64,000 nucleotides of DNA from positions 18,888,860-18,952,859 of the forward strand of contig NC_067204.1 of assembly GCF_026262505.1 (NCBI RefSeq), given 5' to 3'. Shown piece after piece: positions 27,935 through 37,950 of this stretch (position 1 is the stretch's first letter; each line of letters starts with the position of its first letter). Below the pieces are notes generated by a model that made no database searches, was not told the DNA's origin, and saw only the letters and a list, made by a program, of their open reading frames with translations. Both the position numbers and the translations under genes were made by a program. The DNA is from Trichomonas vaginalis G3. Lineage: Eukaryota > Parabasalia > Trichomonadida > Trichomonadidae.

Positions 27935-28083
27935 CTTCTCAAAGTATACTTCCTTGGAACGCCCGTAACTTTTCCTGTAGCGACGATAGACCCTTACTTG
28001 TCCGGACAAAGTTATACTAAACATCTTCAGGGCTAGAAGGGGCGCAGCCCCTGGAAGCCCCACTACCTTTTTTTTTTTTTTTT
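27935..28083 (-). repeat. Right terminal inverted repeat
   Basis: The mirror of 1856-2008 ends in 16 T. The internal hairpin reads GGGGC-TGC-GCCCC on the coding-equivalent strand, replacing GGCAC-TTC-GTGCC of the left copy, so pairing is kept although the sequence differs. Confidence 0.9.
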
Positions 28084-28855
28084 GTTTATATATTCAAAGC
28101 ATTATCCTTCGTTTTGAAATGTTGGCCAAAAATTTTCGTGTTATTTTTTGTGTTTCAGCATAAATTATGTATTGACTTATGAAAGATAAGCATTTTATTC
28201 ATTATCATAAAGATATACCAAAACAAATTGATAAAATTTAAAAAAATGTGTATTTTAGTGGGTATTATTCTGGCCAATGCCCATTTTTAAACGATTTAAT
28301 ATTGACCATATCAATAGCCGACTCAATGTAAAAATTTAGATATTATTTTTTTCATTATTCAAACTTTGATAAATTTTAGTATAATGAATGATTTTGTTTC
28401 GTGTATGATACAGAAATGAAAAGCTTGATTAATATCATTTTGCATTTTTTCAAGAATGTTAGAGTACATCTACATTAAAAAATCGGATTCGAATTGCGAT
28501 ACTGCATCAAATTGTTGCACATCTGATAAGGATCTCAAAAGAGTAAAGTTAATTTTTTGTGTTTTTTTAAGTTTTGGGCCTTAGTAAAAACACCATCTTG
28601 AGCAATATTTTTGGGACGACGATAGGCCTTATTTGGCCTTACAGTGGACCCTTAATAAAGATAAAAAGGGTTAAAAATTAGTGAATTTAAGAAATTTCTT
28701 TTATTTTTTGCTTTTTTACTATCCCTTAAAATATTCTATTCATGTTAAGCCTTATTGCTACAGTGCTTAGCTCATGTATTCAATAAAAAAGTTAGATAGA
28801 AGTAAATTTTAGTATGTGTTTATTTAAGATCTGAATAAATATATTTGTATTACAT
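28084..28855. other. Gene-free right flank
   Basis: To 28655 this is the right arm of the interrupted TTAA element. After that it is AT-rich 3' flank of the next host gene. No ORF or RNA gene seen. Confidence 0.6.
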
Positions 28856-29398
28856 TTATTTGTTCTTAGCATAGAGAGATTGGTTGTAAATGTTCAAGAC
28901 TTTAGCTTTCCATTTTTCTTCAAGGAAATAACCACTTTCTGTAAAGTAGTTAGCGAATTCTATCTCTTCGTGGTAGACTTCATTTGTTAATCTCTGGAAA
29001 TATGTGGTTTTCGGACTTAAATAAATTGTTATAACATATTTTCCTGTGTACCATGGAGTATGGATGCAAACAATAAGATTATTATTTGATGATGACTCGC
29101 GAGCGAATGTACCGTAGTAATGTTTCCACCAGACCATTGAAATTCCGTATTGAATTACGTAAGTGAGAGTTCCTGTAATGGACAAAATCAAGTTGGTCTT
29201 ATATTTCTCGGAAAACGGAATTTGTTGCATGTACATATACATGAGTGCTATAGCGTGGAAGATTTTGCTGAAACCAATAAGTAATGTCAAAAAGCGCAAT
29301 TGATAATATTTCTGTTGGGCAAATGTTTCTGCAAGAACTTGGTTCATTTGGCGGCGAAGTCTGCCTGCAGAGCTCAGATTGAAGCGATTTGGTGCCAT
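28856..29398 (-). CDS. Signal peptidase complex subunit 2-like
   Basis: The 180-aa protein has two transmembrane segments at about residues 40-60 and 70-92. A lumen- or cytosol-facing beta-rich domain follows (KYVITIYLSPKTTYFQRLTNEV) and then a helix, ending EEKWKAKVLNIYNQ. This order, two close spans then a strand-helix domain, is that of SPCS2/Spc2. The subunit would help signal peptidase cleave secretory signal peptides in the ER membrane. A GTGACG motif lies 20 nt upstream of the start. Confidence 0.6.
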   Translation of the reverse strand: MAPNRFNLSSAGRLRRQMNQVLAETFAQQKYYQLRFLTLLIGFSKIFHAIALMYMYMQQIPFSEKYKTNLILSITGTLTYVIQYGISMVWWKHYYGTFARESSSNNNLIVCIHTPWYTGKYVITIYLSPKTTYFQRLTNEVYHEEIEFANYFTESGYFLEEKWKAKVLNIYNQSLYAKNK

Positions 29399-30014
29399 CT
29401 GTCTGCAATAAACGTCACTTTTTTGTCAAAATGTTCATTTTGTCGAAGTGAATTGAATGCTTAGGAGATTTCGCAATGTTTTGAGAATTTTGACTCTCTA
29501 AGCGTATTGTAGTACAGATCATTGTTTGAAATAAACATGAAGTTACAATATTTCAAATTTCCTTTTCCCCTCTTATTTGATGTATAGCTCATTCGATTGA
29601 ACTCAATAGCACTTACACAAACGAGAGTAGTTAAAGAGGAAAACAAATGCTTTATTGAAAATACTTAATAATATTTGTAATTTAAGAATTTCATATGAGT
29701 AGACAGCCATTCATATAGCAATGGATCAACCATGGCAGTTTTACATTCATGCATGTATCTACTGCATTAGGTTTGCTCTCAATTTAGGGAACAGTTTTCA
29801 CCACCAAATTAGAAATTGCTTATAGCAACATGTATCTATTTGGACTAATATATATAGTTAATGCACTTATAATGAATGGGATCAAAACAATATCCTTGAA
29901 AAAAGGGAATTTATTTTTTTCAATATGAAATTGAGTGAAGTCGAGGACTACATTGATACCACAATATAATATAAACATAGTTTTTATAATACAAACAAAT
30001 AAAATTCGAATAAT
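29399..30014. other. Intergenic, nothing recognised
   Basis: AT-rich host spacer of 616 bp with no supported gene or repeat. The short ORF at 29461-29646 has no family-like features. Confidence 0.6.
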
Positions 30015-31025
30015 TTAAAACAATAAATCATCAATAGCATTTGAGAATTGCATTGGTCTTCTATATTCTTTAAGCTTCCTATGCTGGAAGAACTCACGAC
30101 ATTCAGGACAATTTGCCTGTATATTTTGATGTGAACAATAATCCATCCATGAATTTAAGCAAGATTCATGGAAGCAATGTCCACAAGATGTAATCTCGCA
30201 TTCATCTTCGTCTATTTCTCTAAGACAAATCGTACATGTAAATGAATTTCTTTCAATAATTTTATCTCTGACTTCTTTCCAATTTATATCTCTTGCCCGC
30301 ATTTCAACAGACTTCATAATGCTTCTAGCCCATTCGAGTTCATGATCAATGGAATTTATGATTGCATCAACACAATCATTCTGATGTTCCATTGCACTTG
30401 TTAATCTACTACTTGCTCTTTCTGCCTGACGAACCACCCACTTCTTCATCATAATAGAACCAGTTGGAGCGAATTCTGGAATCCTTTTTCTGATTAAATA
30501 TCTTCTAATTACTTTTTGTATCTTGATTGCTGAACTTTGAAGTAATTTTTCATTAATATGCAGATCAATTACTTTGTATACAGCATGACATACTGGACAT
30601 TTTGGTATCTTTTCTTTTGTTAGCCTGCAAAAACAAGAAAGACATGAATGATGTACAAAATGTCCGCATGATAGGATCACAAGATTATCACTACCAAGTT
30701 TTGATTTACAAATAGGACAAATATCGTTTAAATAATTTCCTGTTTCTGCTTTCCTTTTTAATGTTGACAAATGATCGATGTATTTTGGCTGATCTTTTGG
30801 TGTTAAAAGATATGGATTATCCCTTTTTCTGCGAGCACTGACAGGTGGATTTTCACTAGGAGGTTTCACTTTCATTTCAAAGTTAATATTTGGATTTCTA
30901 GATTGAGCTTGAGGTTTTGATTTCTTAATTGGCTTAGATGAATTTACAGATACAAAATTATAATTATTAAACATCGGACGAACCGTAGGTTTAGTAAAAA
31001 CCTTAGCTCGCCGCGATGATTTCAT
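30015..31025 (-). CDS. Double RING finger protein with IQ motif
   Basis: Two RING-H2-type zinc fingers are visible. The first is CPICKSKLGSDNLVILSCGH, continuing HSCLSCF...CPVC. The second is CTICLREIDEDECEITSCGH, continuing HESCLNSW...CPEC. Between them lies an IQ-like helix (AIKIQKVIRRYLIRK) expected to bind calmodulin. RING-H2 domains usually act as E3 ubiquitin ligases. The start is taken at MKSSRR (31025); an upstream in-frame ATG at 31058 would add 11 residues. Confidence 0.85.
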   Translation of the reverse strand: MKSSRRAKVFTKPTVRPMFNNYNFVSVNSSKPIKKSKPQAQSRNPNINFEMKVKPPSENPPVSARRKRDNPYLLTPKDQPKYIDHLSTLKRKAETGNYLNDICPICKSKLGSDNLVILSCGHFVHHSCLSCFCRLTKEKIPKCPVCHAVYKVIDLHINEKLLQSSAIKIQKVIRRYLIRKRIPEFAPTGSIMMKKWVVRQAERASSRLTSAMEHQNDCVDAIINSIDHELEWARSIMKSVEMRARDINWKEVRDKIIERNSFTCTICLREIDEDECEITSCGHCFHESCLNSWMDYCSHQNIQANCPECREFFQHRKLKEYRRPMQFSNAIDDLLF

Positions 31026-31357
31026 TATTATAAATTTTTTAACGTATACAATTTCCATTCAAAATTTTGGGCATTGATTACTTGTTACAACTACCAGATA
31101 ATAACTTACTATACTAAAGTTTCTATTCATTCAGCTCTTTTGAACATATTTTGACAAGATTTACTGCAAATCAGCATGAAATATGGATTAATTACAAGAA
31201 AGATTTACACAGAATAGGTCTGTCTTGCTCATAAATTCTAATGATAGAGTTAATGAATCATTCTTATATTGATCTTATATTCGGCAACATTAAAAGTGAC
31301 AAGCCAAAAAACTTCCTTGAATGGAGAAAATTTTTGACAAAATCCTCAATTTTTTAT

Positions 31358-32287
31358 ATGAAAACTGTTTTTGAGTGCGACAAAGTAGTATTTGATGTTG
31401 ATTGGAGTCCTGATGGAAGGTATTTAGCTATTGTTGGCGCCTCACGCGAATTAGTCCTCTTAAAAATTGATGATGAAGATCCTTTTAATGTTACAGAGGT
31501 TTTTAGAGAACAAAGACCAAACATTATTAGGAGAGTTCATTGGTCACCTGATGGTAAGAGACTTGTAACTGCTGGATTTGATGGAGTAGCTGTTCTTTAC
31601 GAATTTGATGAAGATAAACAACCAGTTTTAGAAATGATTGGCAATTTATACGAAAATGATAAAGAACTTAAATCAGCAAGATGGTCACATAGCGGAAAAT
31701 ACATTGTTACATGTAATAGAGATAAATCTATTTTCGTTTGGGATGTTGAAGAACTAGAATATATCGTGATACATACAGAACATAAGGGTGATGTTAAAGA
31801 CGTTATGTTTTCACCAGACGATTCCAAATTAGTATCAGTTTCCTTTGATGGAACTGTTAAAGTTTGGTCTTCTATGGAGGAATACGGTAGTCTTCAAACA
31901 TTCACTCATCATACATATACAGTTTGGGAACTCGCATTTGATAACGAAAATGATGAATTTGTAACTATTGGAGAAGACGGAAAAGCAGTTCATTATATCG
32001 AAGAAGACGGAAAGTATATTGATGCTGGAGAAATCCAGTTAAACAGGCCACTTGACTGTCTTTACGCTGTTACTTACAGAAACGGCGAATGGCTTATATC
32101 TGGTGTTGACCATAAGATATATATCATGAATGATACATTTGAAGAAAAAATTGGAGAGTTTGACACTGGCCAACTTGGAGATATTAACTGTATCAAGCCA
32201 AATCCCGAAAAACAGAATATCATTGCTGTTGCAAGTGATGATGGAACTGTTTTACTTATTGATCATGAACTCAGTTCAATATACTAA
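31358..32287 (+). CDS. CIAO1-like WD40 protein
   Basis: There are about seven WD40 repeats, with blade endings VVFDVDWSPDGRYLA, RRVHWSPDGKRLV, KSARWSHSGKYIVTCNRDKS, KDVMFSPDDSKL and VWELAFDNENDEF. The N(R)DKS-I-FVWDVEE pattern matches Cia1/CIAO1, the targeting subunit of the cytosolic iron-sulfur assembly complex. The frame is open to 31241, but the ATG at 31358 gives the family length (309 aa) and has TCAATTTTTTAT just before it. Confidence 0.65.
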   Translation: MKTVFECDKVVFDVDWSPDGRYLAIVGASRELVLLKIDDEDPFNVTEVFREQRPNIIRRVHWSPDGKRLVTAGFDGVAVLYEFDEDKQPVLEMIGNLYENDKELKSARWSHSGKYIVTCNRDKSIFVWDVEELEYIVIHTEHKGDVKDVMFSPDDSKLVSVSFDGTVKVWSSMEEYGSLQTFTHHTYTVWELAFDNENDEFVTIGEDGKAVHYIEEDGKYIDAGEIQLNRPLDCLYAVTYRNGEWLISGVDHKIYIMNDTFEEKIGEFDTGQLGDINCIKPNPEKQNIIAVASDDGTVLLIDHELSSIY

Positions 32288-32665
32288 TACCATTTTCTAT
32301 ATTATATTTTTTATATTGATAAACCAATAGAGTATTTCTTTTTAATATAGATAGAATGTTTTAAAAAGACATCCCTCAATAATGCTATTTCTTTTAAAGT
32401 TTAAATTTTTAATTTCTTCTTGATTTAGCATTTGAGATCCTGAACATGCATCGTTATAGCATACAATACGTATGTATTATCTATATGCTGTCAGCTCATT
32501 GGGTTTATCATATTATTTTTTTCAATATTTTCGTTATATTTCTATATCAAAATATTTGAACTAAAAACAATCCTATGATCTAAAAATCTGAAGTTAACAA
32601 AGTAATAAAAAAGATTTTAGAATCTTTACAATTTCGAGTATATTTTTCATAATGATAGAAAGGTC
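32288..32665. other. Intergenic between convergent genes
   Basis: About 380 bp of AT-rich spacer between two convergent host genes. It contains probable polyadenylation-type AATAAA-like strings, and nothing else is recognised. Confidence 0.5.
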
Positions 32666-33241
32666 TTATGGGAGTTTATATCTCTTGAAGAGCTCCTCTG
32701 ATATTTTAATGAGTGTAACGTCAAGGCGATCATTAATAATGGTTAAATCGAACATATCCTTAAGTTCTTCGTATCTTTCAAGTTCTCTTTTAGTGGTTTG
32801 GAGACGCTTTTGAATTTGTTCTTCTGTTTCAGTTGCTCTTCCACGAAGACGAGCTTCAAGTGCTTCGAATGAAGTTGGCTTGAGAAGAATGATATATGGA
32901 GTCATGTTGGACTTATATACAGCAATAGCACCATCAATGTTAATATCAAGGATGCAAATCTTGCCAGATTCTTCAACATGATGAATGGCGGCAAAAGATG
33001 TACCATAATAATTGCCGTGAACTTCAGCATGTTCGAGGAATTCTCCATTCTTGATCATTTCTTCGAATTTTTTGCGGGTAACGAAATTATATTGAACGCC
33101 ATCTGTTTCTCCTTCTCTTGGCTTACGTGTTGTATGGCTAACGGAGAAATCAAATCTACCAGGGTAAAGTTCTCTAAGCTTTCCAATGATTGTTCCCTTG
33201 CCGATACCAGATGGGCCTACAAATACAATGGGACGCGACAT
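32666..33241 (-). CDS. Guanylate kinase
   Basis: The 191-aa protein has P-loop GPSGIGKGT at residues 8-16, the GMP-binding HTTRKPREGE region, and RKKFEEMIKNGEFLEHAEVHGNYYGTS. A catalytic-lid region follows (LRGRATETEEQIQKRL). All are textbook features. It phosphorylates GMP to GDP with ATP, important in a parasite that salvages purines. Intact frame. Confidence 0.95.
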   Translation of the reverse strand: MSRPIVFVGPSGIGKGTIIGKLRELYPGRFDFSVSHTTRKPREGETDGVQYNFVTRKKFEEMIKNGEFLEHAEVHGNYYGTSFAAIHHVEESGKICILDINIDGAIAVYKSNMTPYIILLKPTSFEALEARLRGRATETEEQIQKRLQTTKRELERYEELKDMFDLTIINDRLDVTLIKISEELFKRYKLP

Positions 33242-33903
33242 TTTTTTCCCAAGAAAACTTCGTTTTTGTAAACTTCACAAATTTACATCGGGAGAAAAAA
33301 ATTTCAATAGATACCAAGCCATTTTAAATTTTTAATGAATTCACTTAATATCATCTGAACATATGATAAAATGAAATCGAAATATTTTGAGAGATTTACA
33401 TGGTTGTGGTCTTTTCATTTCAATTTTGTTTTTGTTTTTTCTTCTTCATTTATGCACGCATGTAAACAAGGGCCGTTGGGTGCAAAAAGTGACACTCATA
33501 TATTTATCTCCATTGAGCATTTACAATAAAATTTTCTTTTGGATCTGCTATGCTTACATGCTTTTTCCTCATATCAGAATTAGTTCTGGTATTCAAGCAG
33601 AAATATGCATACGCATTAAAGTTAAATATGATTTGATATTTGAAAAAAAGTAAATTTGCTGCTAAAGTTGGGAAATGTAGAGCTTGATTAGTCAAGAATT
33701 TGATCAATTATTGTGAACGTACCATAACTGATATAAAGGCTTGCCTTGGATGGAGATATTGAAAATTAAAAAATTGAATGCTTTAAAAAAATTACCAAAA
33801 TATCATGCCAAGCACGAAAATATGTAAGTAATTTCAAAATATCCAAAGGAAAGAAAACGTCTTTTTTATCCTCTTATTCGTCACTTTTTTGTCACCTTTT
33901 TGA
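33242..33903. other. Divergent intergenic region
   Basis: This separates the divergent guanylate kinase and the 33904 gene. The right end has GTCACTTTTTTGTCACC just before the 33904 start, matching the trichomonad initiator pattern TCA(C/T)T. No gene recognised. Confidence 0.5.
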
Positions 33904-35034
33904 ATGACGGAAACTCCACTCCCTGTGAAACGTCCGAGCTCAGGGAAGACAGTTTCTTACTTCCTACAACATGATTATGGACATGAAATTACTAAGAAAT
34001 ATCAAAACCAAAAGCAAAATTTCCAAGAAATTCGTCATCTATACGAATTAATTTTGAAATCTTCTGATAAAAAAATCACTCCTGAGCATAAACAGAAATT
34101 ACTAGATACTATTGATATACTACAAACAATTAAATCTCAATTAATTGAAGGTTTTTCCCATTACGAAAAAAATTCTCATAAAGAATCTCTTCCACCTGCC
34201 CATCCTCATCGCCAACAACCAAGAATGGAGATATTACGCTCAGTTTCGCAGAAAATTACATATAATCCTCAAACACATCAGAAACCACAAAAGAAACTCA
34301 AACGAGCATCAATTACAACAGAGACTACTTCTCGCCAAATTAATTCCATGACTATTTGGAACCAAGTTAATAGGTTTTATTCGACAGTTCCAACAGTTTC
34401 GAACCTTGCAAATTTTTTATATCCAATTGACATTACACCTAAGCGCGGACAAATAGGCCAACACTATTCTATTGCATATAATGATAAACTTAAGCAGAAA
34501 TATAAGAACGATTCCGTTCAAATTCGAATTCCAGGATCAATCACCCCAGCAAATGCAAATTCTGGAGCATCACCCGAAGTAGTTTTTCATAGATTACTTT
34601 GTTCATTCGTACAACTTACGAAAGAGCGCCCTGTTGAAAGAAATGGAAAAAATTTCGAAGCCCCTCCAATTGATCACAACGCGGAAGCTCTATTTCCGAA
34701 TGCATACGGTACATCAATATATACCAGCATTCCTTTTGAACAGAAACTGCTACTAGAAGTACAATCTTTAGATTTACATCCAGGAAAGAACGAAATCATT
34801 TCAGTTGATAATGACATAGCGAGAGAAATAGATCTTGCTAACGAAGAATACATAAACAGTCTCAAAAAGACAAATCAAATGAGAGCTTCCATTTTAGAGA
34901 GACTTAAAGCTGCAGAACCATCTTTAGTTGCAAAGGCAATGAAACTCAGAAAGGCTGTTTCTCAACCGGACCGTCCTGAAACTCCAAAGAAAATTCCTCG
35001 ACCAAAATCTCGAGGAAAAAGCTTTGATGAATAA
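33904..35034 (+). CDS. Unknown 376-aa nuclear-type protein, possibly ADA3-like
   Basis: The basic, low-complexity N-terminal half contains a helical segment (LYELILKSSDKKITPEHKQK). The C-terminal 110 residues read FEQKLLLEVQSLDLHPGKNE, then DNDIAREI..., then an Asn-containing helix and a basic tail. That order, a leucine-rich helix with a LGL-like turn, an acidic-spaced helix and a long coil, resembles the ADA3/NGG1 C-terminus of SAGA acetyltransferase complexes. This is a weak resemblance. Confidence 0.75.
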   Translation: MTETPLPVKRPSSGKTVSYFLQHDYGHEITKKYQNQKQNFQEIRHLYELILKSSDKKITPEHKQKLLDTIDILQTIKSQLIEGFSHYEKNSHKESLPPAHPHRQQPRMEILRSVSQKITYNPQTHQKPQKKLKRASITTETTSRQINSMTIWNQVNRFYSTVPTVSNLANFLYPIDITPKRGQIGQHYSIAYNDKLKQKYKNDSVQIRIPGSITPANANSGASPEVVFHRLLCSFVQLTKERPVERNGKNFEAPPIDHNAEALFPNAYGTSIYTSIPFEQKLLLEVQSLDLHPGKNEIISVDNDIAREIDLANEEYINSLKKTNQMRASILERLKAAEPSLVAKAMKLRKAVSQPDRPETPKKIPRPKSRGKSFDE

Positions 35035-35396
35035 AATATTATTTGTTTTGATTATTTTAATTAAGACCCATCAATCTTTTTATCTTTTTTATTCAATAAT
35101 GAATTAATTTTCAATCTTCAATACATTCTTCTTTTAAAACATTCAAATATTTAGAAAGTACAGCCTTTGCCAATATATGGACAGTAAAGGGTCGCACCAC
35201 GAGTTAACTCTCCAGAGAGTTTGTGCTCTACTAATGGATGATAATTAAATATTTCTTCCATTATGAATGTAATGAAAGTGTAAGTTTTAACGCCAGATTA
35301 GTTATTATTAAAGAATTAAGGAATTGAGAATTATTTTTGAGAAACTTTTGGATTTAAACATTTTTTTTGATTTTGCAATACAAAAATTATATGCTC

Positions 35397-36443
35397 TTAA
35401 GGGTGCACCCGTATGTACGTTTATTTGAGAGGAGGAGGATTACCCTCTCAATTTTGAGGGATTCGTTAGTTTATTTTCTCGATGAATATGCAATAAAATT
35501 TGATTTTTACCTTATCAATATACTTCATATAATATACACATTTTCATGTAAAAACTTTTTTCCAAAATCCTCAGGAATTAAGGGATTTTTGAATTTTAAG
35601 AATTTTTTTCGAATTTTTTCGAAAAAAAATATTTTCAGAACAGCCTTAACGGCTAAGATTTAGGAACAATGTTAAGTATCAAAAAGAAAGGAGGTCTGAT
35701 ATAGACAACATATATCGTTGAAGGTTGAAAAATCTCTAATATTTGAGCCCAAAATTTCAAATTTTAATTTTTTGAAAAAAGAGGCCACCCGTATGTACGT
35801 TTATTTGAGAGGAGGAGGATTATATTTTTGAAAGGGTGAAACATTATGAATATGTTAATTATATAATAATATGTATTATTATAAAAAAGAAAAAATAAAG
35901 CACGTTAAAATTTTTCTTTCTTGATTTTTTACAAAATCTACTTAGAATTATGCAAAATATGACTAAATAATTATAAATTTCAAGTTAAATTTTAATTTTG
36001 ATAAATAATTTAAATTTCAAAATATCAAGTTCAGTTCGACTATGTATGTAGTAATTCCTCAATAAAGTGCCAAAACCCTATTAAAATATATGAACATTTT
36101 CAACATTTTAATGTTTTTATTTAAAAATTTGTTGGAATATGAGCTTCAAACAATTATTATGTAAATAAAAATAATTAAATATATGTATTTATTCGTATTA
36201 CAACCGTAGTAAGTCGATTCTTCCTTTCTTCTACTGAGTTTTGAATTTGATTTCGAATTGTAAAGAGATTCAAAGGGAAAATACTAGCGGATAAAAACTA
36301 CCTCCATGAAAGGGTCATAATGGACTCAAGTTGTATTTTTTGATATTTTTTGCTTTTCGAGCCTAAATAGGTAGCCAAGATAATGCCTAAAAATAAGGTT
36401 CTAAATTCTGAAGTTTACATGATCCTCTCGTGTGCACCCTTAA
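35397..36443. mobile_element. 1.05-kb TTAA-flanked element
   Basis: It runs from TTAAGGGTGCACCCGTATG to GTGTGCACCCTTAA, with TTAA at both borders. An internal direct copy of the first 37 bp (ACCCGTATGTACGTTTATTT and onwards) begins at about 35786. No ORF of note. It lies in the spacer between two convergent genes. Same family as 1333, 675, 55957 and 56122. Confidence 0.75.
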
Positions 36444-36507
36444 AATCTCGGCTAGTTTAATAAAATTTAAAAATTTTACAAAAATAAATTTAAAAATAGC
36501 TCTATGA

Positions 36508-37638
36508 TCATTGTGGTATTGAAGAATCTTTCAAATAGCTTTGGATAGGAGAATAGAAAAAGAAAATTGTAAATAAAAAAAGAAAAACTGCTAATACACT
36601 GAGGAAATTTGACCTTCCAATCGAATTAAATGCGAAAATAACAGCCCAAATTGTAATTTGCTTAAACTTAAAGATTGGAAAATCCAGAACACATGAAACA
36701 ATGTTAAGATATGAGAAAAACAATAATAATAAAATAATTTCAGAAGAATTAACTCTACTGATATCGGATATAAATAATCCAAATAATCCAAGGAAGAAAA
36801 ATACAACAAATGTTAAGTTATGTTCGTTTGATGCAAATTCAGAGAACAAAACTTTGTATTGCAATGTAATTTCGCACTTTGGAAGCTTAAACTTTGATTG
36901 AATGACTAATATACCGATACAGAAGTTAAGAATAATAAAAATTATTCCAAAAATGCTTTTGATTGACTCTAAAAACGCTCTGGTACTAAAGAATGATGCT
37001 TCGACAGTGTATTTCTTTTGAACAACTATTACGAAGCATATTAATAACGGAATAACCATATCTGGTCTAATGAAAAGAGTAGTGATCATTAATTGTATGG
37101 AAAATATCAAATAATATATTGCAGCCAAGTATCCTACATCTGATAAAAAGTATGCAACGATAAAACGAAGAATGAAAAATGAAAAAATGAAAGCAATGCA
37201 AAGAGAAATGTTACTTGTGAATAATGCAACTAATGGTCCATCAAATAAAAAGTAAAGAGCGCCAAGTGCCGACATGATGTAGTTGTTTGTTAAAACTAAT
37301 AATAAATCAAATGCGAAAGCGATAAAAGAAAAGTATGCAATTCGGGGCAAATGAATCTCTAGAACCTTATTTCCAATGTCTTTTGCAAGGTTGTTAATGA
37401 AATATGCAAATGGTTGTGCCTCTTTTGGAATCGGTTTGGTATTCAGTTTATATTTTTTGTCCACATAGTTGAATATTTGGAATAAATAAGAAAGAATGAT
37501 AGAAATCGCTATGAAAGTGATCATATAATAAATTTTTTTAAAAATACCGAGGTGAAATCTTGAATTGTACCTACCATGAGGTGTATTAGGTGTCATCTGT
37601 CTGCTTGATGGTGTGGAAGTGCGACTAGAACTCTGAGA
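36508..37638 (-). CDS. Multi-pass membrane protein, unknown
   Basis: A Ser/Thr-rich cytosolic start (MSQSSSRTSTPSSRQMTPNT) precedes about nine to ten hydrophobic helices filling residues 35-375. Charged residues are few and lie between spans. An upstream in-frame ATG at 37674 adds a hydrophobic 12 residues. The family was not recognised; a transporter or ER membrane protein is possible. Confidence 0.8.
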   Translation of the reverse strand, partial: SQSSSRTSTPSSRQMTPNTPHGRYNSRFHLGIFKKIYYMITFIAISIILSYLFQIFNYVDKKYKLNTKPIPKEAQPFAYFINNLAKDIGNKVLEIHLPRIAYFSFIAFAFDLLLVLTNNYIMSALGALYFLFDGPLVALFTSNISLCIAFIFSFFILRFIVAYFLSDVGYLAAIYYLIFSIQLMITTLFIRPDMVIPLLICFVIVVQKKYTVEASFFSTRAFLESIKSIFGIIFIILNFCIGILVIQSKFKLPKCEITLQYKVLFSEFASNEHNLTFVVFFFLGLFGLFISDISRVNSSEIILLLLFFSYLNIVSCVLDFPIFKFKQITIWAVIFAFNSIGRSNFLSVLAVFLFLFTIFFFYSPIQSYLKDSSIPQ

Positions 37639-37950
37639 CATCAAGAAAAATGAAATGAATATTGGAAATTTCATAATGTAACGAGTTTACTTGACAGATA
37701 TTTTTCCTCACAAATCTTGTCTCAAAAAATAAATTGCATTCAATTATAATTTTAATGGATTCTTCATGTATTCCAATAACATGTTGGAATTTAAAAGAAA
37801 TTCAATTTCTGACATTCAGTGGAAAAAAAATTTTTTATCGAAATTACACCTTTCAATCTCAAATTTGTTAATCTAAATTTTAACCAAAATAGTAGTTAAT
37901 CCAGATTTAATAATTTTTTAAAACAAAACAATAAAAAACACATAAAAAAG

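Larger units (their letters stand above)
1856..28083. mobile_element. Polinton/Maverick-like virus element, PolB-less, 26.2 kb
   Basis: The element is bounded by about 150-bp inverted repeats, each starting with a homopolymer A run (20 A on the left, 16 T on the right). It encodes capsid, penton, SF3 helicase, A32-type ATPase, rve integrase, KilA-N proteins, tail-fibre-like protein and Dam-type methylase. I saw no family B polymerase and no Ulp1-like protease. That gene set fits Polinton-like viruses, though loss from this decayed copy cannot be excluded. Unlike typical Polintons, whose repeats begin AG and which leave 5-6 bp duplications, no clear target duplication flanks the A runs. Multiple frameshifts show that this copy is probably not functional as sequenced. 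Confidence 0.85.
1333..28655. mobile_element. TTAA-type element split by the 26-kb virus-like element
   Basis: TTAAGGGTCCACTGTAA at 1333-1349 recurs inverted at 28639-28655, with TTAA at each edge. If the 26,228-bp virus-like element is subtracted, about 1.1 kb remains, close to the size of the related TTAA element at 35397-36443. The left part also has the CTCTCAAAATTGAGAG block just inside its terminus, like the CTCTCAATTTTGAGGG in that element. The remainder has no ORF, so it looks non-autonomous. Confidence 0.6.

Noticed and set aside
33387-33653. 88-codon ORF in a divergent intergenic region
   Set aside because: Hydrophobic random composition and no homologous pattern. Some start-like motifs nearby are insufficient.
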